From positions 1 to 64,000 of the forward strand of contig NZ_CAMTIG010000009.1 of the NCBI RefSeq assembly GCF_947072515.1: a stretch of DNA of 64,000 nucleotides. Direction: 5' to 3'. The stretch's first letter is position 1; each line of letters opens with the position of its first letter. Below the pieces are notes generated by a model. It did no database searches and had not been told where the DNA came from. It saw only the letters and a list, made by a program, of their open reading frames with translations. Shown here in pieces: positions 61,112 to 64,000 of the stretch. A program made the translations under genes and the position numbers. The DNA is from an uncultured Clostridium sp. GTDB lineage: Bacteria; Bacillota; Clostridia; Clostridiales; Clostridiaceae.

Positions 61112-62581
61112 ATGAATGCAGAAATTATAAGAGCAGTTCAAGATACAGTAATAATGGTAGTTTTTTCAACGGTATTTGCAACTATATTAGGATTTATACC
61201 TGCGATAATACTTACTTTAACTGCAAAGGATGGACTAAGACCAAATAAAGCAGTATATAATACATTAGATTTTATAATAAATATTTTAAGAAGTTTTCCA
61301 TTTATAATTTTAATGGTTGTATTATTTCCAATTTCAAGATTTATTATAGGAACATCTATTGGAGTAAAAGCAGCAATAATTCCATTAACAATAGGAACAG
61401 CACCATTTATTGCAAGAATTATAGAAAATGCATTAAGAGAAGTGGACAAGGGGATTGTTGAAGCGGCAAAATCTTTTGGGGCTACTGATTTTCAGATAGT
61501 ATTTAAAGTATTATTAAAAGAAGCTATTCCATCTATTGTATCAGGATTAACATTAACTACAATTAGTGTTATAGGATATTCTGCAATGGCAGGAGCTATT
61601 GGAGCTGGTGGGCTTGGAGATGTTGCTATAAGATATGGATATCATAGAAATAATACAAAAGTGCTGATTGTTACTGTTATACTTTTAATAATAATTGTAC
61701 AGATTGTACAAAGTTTAGGAAATCTTATTTATAAGAAATTAATTAATGGGCAAAGCAAAAATAATAAAATTAAAAAGAAGTCATTAATAGGAGTTATAGT
61801 AGCAGCATCAATATTATTAATTATAGGAAGTATTGGAGTTGTTGCTAAGAATAAGGATGATAAAACTATAAAGCTCGGAGTTTCACCTGTACCTCATAAG
61901 GAAATAGCTTTGGCTGCAAAAGAAGACTTAGAAGCTAAAGGATATAAGGTTGATATTATAGAGTTTAATGATTATGTAACACCGAACACAGCTCTTGCAG
62001 AAGGTAGCCTAGATGCAAACTTTTTTCAGCATATACCTTATTTAAATGATCAAAATAAAACAAGAAATTTAAATTTAGATTATACAGCACAAATTCATTT
62101 AGAACCTCTTGGAGCATATTCGAAAAAAATAAAAAACATTAATGAATTAAAAAATGGAGATATTATAGCTATTCCAAATGATCCATCAAATGAAGCAAGA
62201 GCATTAAAACTTTTAGAGGAAAATGGATTGATAAAAGTTAAAGATGGAGATCTTATAACACCTAAAGATATAATTGAGAATAAAAAGAATTTAAAATTTA
62301 AAGAGTTAGAAGCAGCAACTATACCAAAAGTTTTAGAAGATGTTAGTCTTGCAGTAATTAATGGAAACTATGCTATAGATGCAGGATATGAAATAAAAGA
62401 TGCATTAATAAAAGAAAATAAAGATTCAGAAGGATCTAAGCCTTACGGAAATGTAATAGCAGTAAGAAAAGAAGAGAAAGATACTGAAAAAATTAAAGAT
62501 TTAACAGAGGCTTTAACATCAGAAAAAGTAAAAGAATTTATAAATGAAAAATATAATGGAAATGTAATTCCTGTATTTTAG
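61112..62581 (+). CDS. metI: Methionine transporter fusion: MetI permease with MetQ-type binding domain
   Basis: A 489-residue protein. Residues 1-215 are a MetI-type permease with five helices and the EAA loop EAAKSFGATDFQIVFKVLLKEAIPS. After a linker (NGQSKNNKIKKK) and a single helix (about 228-248), residues 255-489 are a NlpA/MetQ binding domain (IKLGVSPVPHKEIA, DYVTPNTALAEGSLDANFFQHIPYL). The usual free lipoprotein with a lipobox Cys is replaced by a domain tethered to the permease. GGGAGG precedes the ATG. It forms the rest of the transporter with MetN. Confidence 0.95.
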   Translation: MNAEIIRAVQDTVIMVVFSTVFATILGFIPAIILTLTAKDGLRPNKAVYNTLDFIINILRSFPFIILMVVLFPISRFIIGTSIGVKAAIIPLTIGTAPFIARIIENALREVDKGIVEAAKSFGATDFQIVFKVLLKEAIPSIVSGLTLTTISVIGYSAMAGAIGAGGLGDVAIRYGYHRNNTKVLIVTVILLIIIVQIVQSLGNLIYKKLINGQSKNNKIKKKSLIGVIVAASILLIIGSIGVVAKNKDDKTIKLGVSPVPHKEIALAAKEDLEAKGYKVDIIEFNDYVTPNTALAEGSLDANFFQHIPYLNDQNKTRNLNLDYTAQIHLEPLGAYSKKIKNINELKNGDIIAIPNDPSNEARALKLLEENGLIKVKDGDLITPKDIIENKKNLKFKELEAATIPKVLEDVSLAVINGNYAIDAGYEIKDALIKENKDSEGSKPYGNVIAVRKEEKDTEKIKDLTEALTSEKVKEFINEKYNGNVIPVF

Positions 62582-62649
62582 GAATAAAATAATAAAATTA
62601 GGTAATAATAAAAAAAGCAAAAGTAGGACCTTAAATATAATCTTAGTTT

Positions 62650-62688
62650 AATATCACAAAACGTAGTTTTGTGATATTTTTCTTTTAT
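62650..62688 (+). terminator. Intrinsic terminator of the methionine operon
   Basis: AATATCACAAAAC (62650-62662) pairs with GTTTTGTGATATT (62666-62678), followed by TTTCTTTT. Confidence 0.9.
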
Positions 62689-62765
62689 TAGCATAGAAAG
62701 GCTAGAAGTTTTTTAGAGAAAAAGGTAAAATAATAAAAGAATATAAAAAGGGGGAGTACTTTTTA

Positions 62766-63818
62766 ATGAATATTTCAAATGTACAAGTTAAATTAAAAGG
62801 AAGCGATATATTAAGTATTATAAATGACTTTGTAAAGGTTGAAGGGTTAGATTTAAAATCAGTTAATATAGACAATGGAATAGAAGTAGAAGGAAGTTTT
62901 AAAAAAGGAATAAAGATAAATTTTAAGGGAACAATATCAGATTTATCAGTAATTGATGGAAAATTACATTTAAGATTTTCTGCATTAAAGGTGTGGAAAG
63001 TTGGGATTTTTAGAATCTTTAGAAGTTTAGGAGTTAAATTTCTTTTAAAACTTTTAGGGGACTTAGGTATTGATGGAAATAAGGACAAGCTTGTTATAGA
63101 TATAGATAAAATTCTTGAAGCTGTTAAGATAGTAAAATTAAAGTTAAAAGAAGTAGAGATAGTAGAAGATGTTGTTTGTGCAGAGGTTTATGATATAAAA
63201 ATAAACTTAAGTGGAAATAATGAAGAAGAGATATCAGAAGATACAGAAGAAAATAAAGCGGATAATGAAACAGAAGAAAATAAAACAGATAGTGAGGCAA
63301 AAGAAGAAAACTCAGATGGCACTATAGAAGAAGATGTAGAAGACGAAGAAATAGATAACTTAATAATAGAGAAAAAAACAGATGATTATTATAATAAAGG
63401 AAGAAATATAGCAAAAGAAAAGCTAGAAGAAACTCTACCTAAAACAAAAGAGTTTTCAGATTATCTTTTTGTTATTCCAGATTTAATAGCATTAACAGGA
63501 AGACTTTTAAGAGATGAGAGAGTTCCGATAAAAACAAAGCTTACTATATCAGGAAGTATAGCATATCTTCTATTTCCAAATGATTTAATTCCAAATAAAA
63601 TACCTTTTGTAGGACAAATTGATGATTTAGCAGTTTTATTCTTTGCATTAAATAGAATTGCTAATGATGTTCCAGCAAAAGTGTTATTAGAAAATTGGTC
63701 TGGAAAAAATGAATTAATAGTAGTATTAAAAAATGGATTAGAATATGTAATAAACTTTACAGGAGCTAAGAATTTAGAAAAAATAGTTAGTGTTATAGAA
63801 GAATTAGGAACATTATAA
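62766..63818 (+). CDS. DUF1232-domain protein with acidic linker
   Basis: A 350-residue protein. The N-terminal part (about 1-155) repeats beta-rich hydrophobic segments (IDNGIEVEGSFKKG, KLVIDIDKILEAVKIVKLKLKEVEIVEDVV) of unknown fold. A very acidic Glu/Asp/Asn-rich linker (about 157-205) follows. The C-terminus (about 235-300) is DUF1232/YkvA: RDERVPIKTKLTISGSIAYLLFPNDLIPN and GQIDDLAVLFFALNRI. The DUF1232 family is small helical membrane-associated and of unknown function. GGGGGAG lies ahead of the ATG. It is eleven bases upstream of the rnhA-type gene. Confidence 0.8.
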   Translation: MNISNVQVKLKGSDILSIINDFVKVEGLDLKSVNIDNGIEVEGSFKKGIKINFKGTISDLSVIDGKLHLRFSALKVWKVGIFRIFRSLGVKFLLKLLGDLGIDGNKDKLVIDIDKILEAVKIVKLKLKEVEIVEDVVCAEVYDIKINLSGNNEEEISEDTEENKADNETEENKTDSEAKEENSDGTIEEDVEDEEIDNLIIEKKTDDYYNKGRNIAKEKLEETLPKTKEFSDYLFVIPDLIALTGRLLRDERVPIKTKLTISGSIAYLLFPNDLIPNKIPFVGQIDDLAVLFFALNRIANDVPAKVLLENWSGKNELIVVLKNGLEYVINFTGAKNLEKIVSVIEELGTL

Positions 63819-63828
63819 GGAGTAAAAA

Positions 63829-64000
63829 ATGGCAGGAAAATATTATTCAGTATATAAAGGAAAATCAGGAGAACCAAAAATATTTACTTCTTGGGATGCA
63901 TGTAAAAAAGAAGTTATAGGATTTAAGGGAGCAATATATAAGAGTTTTAAAACAGAGAAGGAAGCAGAGGAATTCATTCTTTTAAACTTACGGAATAGTG
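63829..64000 (+). CDS. rnhA: Ribonuclease H-like protein with viroplasmin N-terminus (3' truncated by window)
   Basis: Only the first 57 codons are present. They read AGKYYSVYKGKSGEPKIFTSW, DACKKEVIGFKGAIYKSFK and EKEAEEF, which is the caulimovirus viroplasmin / RNase H1 hybrid-binding domain. Such proteins usually continue into an RNase HI catalytic domain, which lies past the window end. AAGGAG precedes the ATG. The catalytic part is inferred from the family, not seen. Confidence 0.85.
   Translation, partial: MAGKYYSVYKGKSGEPKIFTSWDACKKEVIGFKGAIYKSFKTEKEAEEFILLNLRNS

Overview
The window is strongly AT-rich Gram-positive DNA. Genes use AGGAGG-type ribosome binding sites with frequent TTG and GTG starts, and intrinsic terminators are abundant. 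Spore photoproduct lyase, an Rnf complex, a SAM-I riboswitch in front of a methionine transporter and many clostridial small-protein families point to an anaerobic spore-forming Clostridium (cluster I). The species cannot be fixed from this sequence alone. No rRNA, tRNA, CRISPR array or insertion sequence was seen.

Layout. 1-959 is the 3' end of a repeat-rich, sortase-anchored surface protein. 1055-6600 is an accessory stretch: an Lrp regulator divergent from a cyanase, small membrane proteins, two look-alike intergenic RNA units with C-rich loops (about 2500-2830), a PC4-like ssDNA-binding protein, a J-domain/HNH gene pair and short exported proteins. 6830-9812 holds a methyltransferase, an exported protein and splB. 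9958-14493 is a beta-glucoside operon: RpiR regulator, 6-phospho-beta-glucosidase, PTS IIC and ROK kinase. 14599-22307 is a four-gene Wadjet operon in the order jetD-jetA-jetB-jetC, followed by a Uma2-type nuclease gene. 23057-30627 holds a thioesterase, a pRiA4 ORF3-like/SEC-C protein, a MarR-pirin-azoreductase stress cluster with matching operators, homoserine dehydrogenase and a split chromate transporter.

32381-35790 is a compact signalling cassette: a PIN-like protein, an unusual kinase, a TerY-like vWA protein and a PP2C phosphatase with a C-terminal helix-turn-helix. It resembles the TerY-P triads of Ter stress and defence systems. 36210-43297 holds a radical SAM/SPASM protein, endonuclease IV, a Crp/Fnr regulator, a patatin-like lipase, a BFD-type [2Fe-2S] protein and an OFA-family transporter. 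43414-48497 is a two-component system with an ABC-2 exporter. 48651-53216 is the rnfCDGEAB operon with an unusually short RnfC. 56436-59804 is a membrane histidine kinase with an HD-GYP response regulator. 59846-62581 is a SAM-riboswitch-controlled metN and a metI-metQ fusion. The window ends in a DUF1232 protein and the start of a ribonuclease H gene.

The strongest candidates for new biology are the paired C-loop RNAs, the PIN/kinase/vWA/PP2C cassette together with the J-domain/HNH pair, the Wadjet operon with its non-canonical Walker B, and the short RnfC. All functional statements rest on reading motifs by eye; no database search was run.
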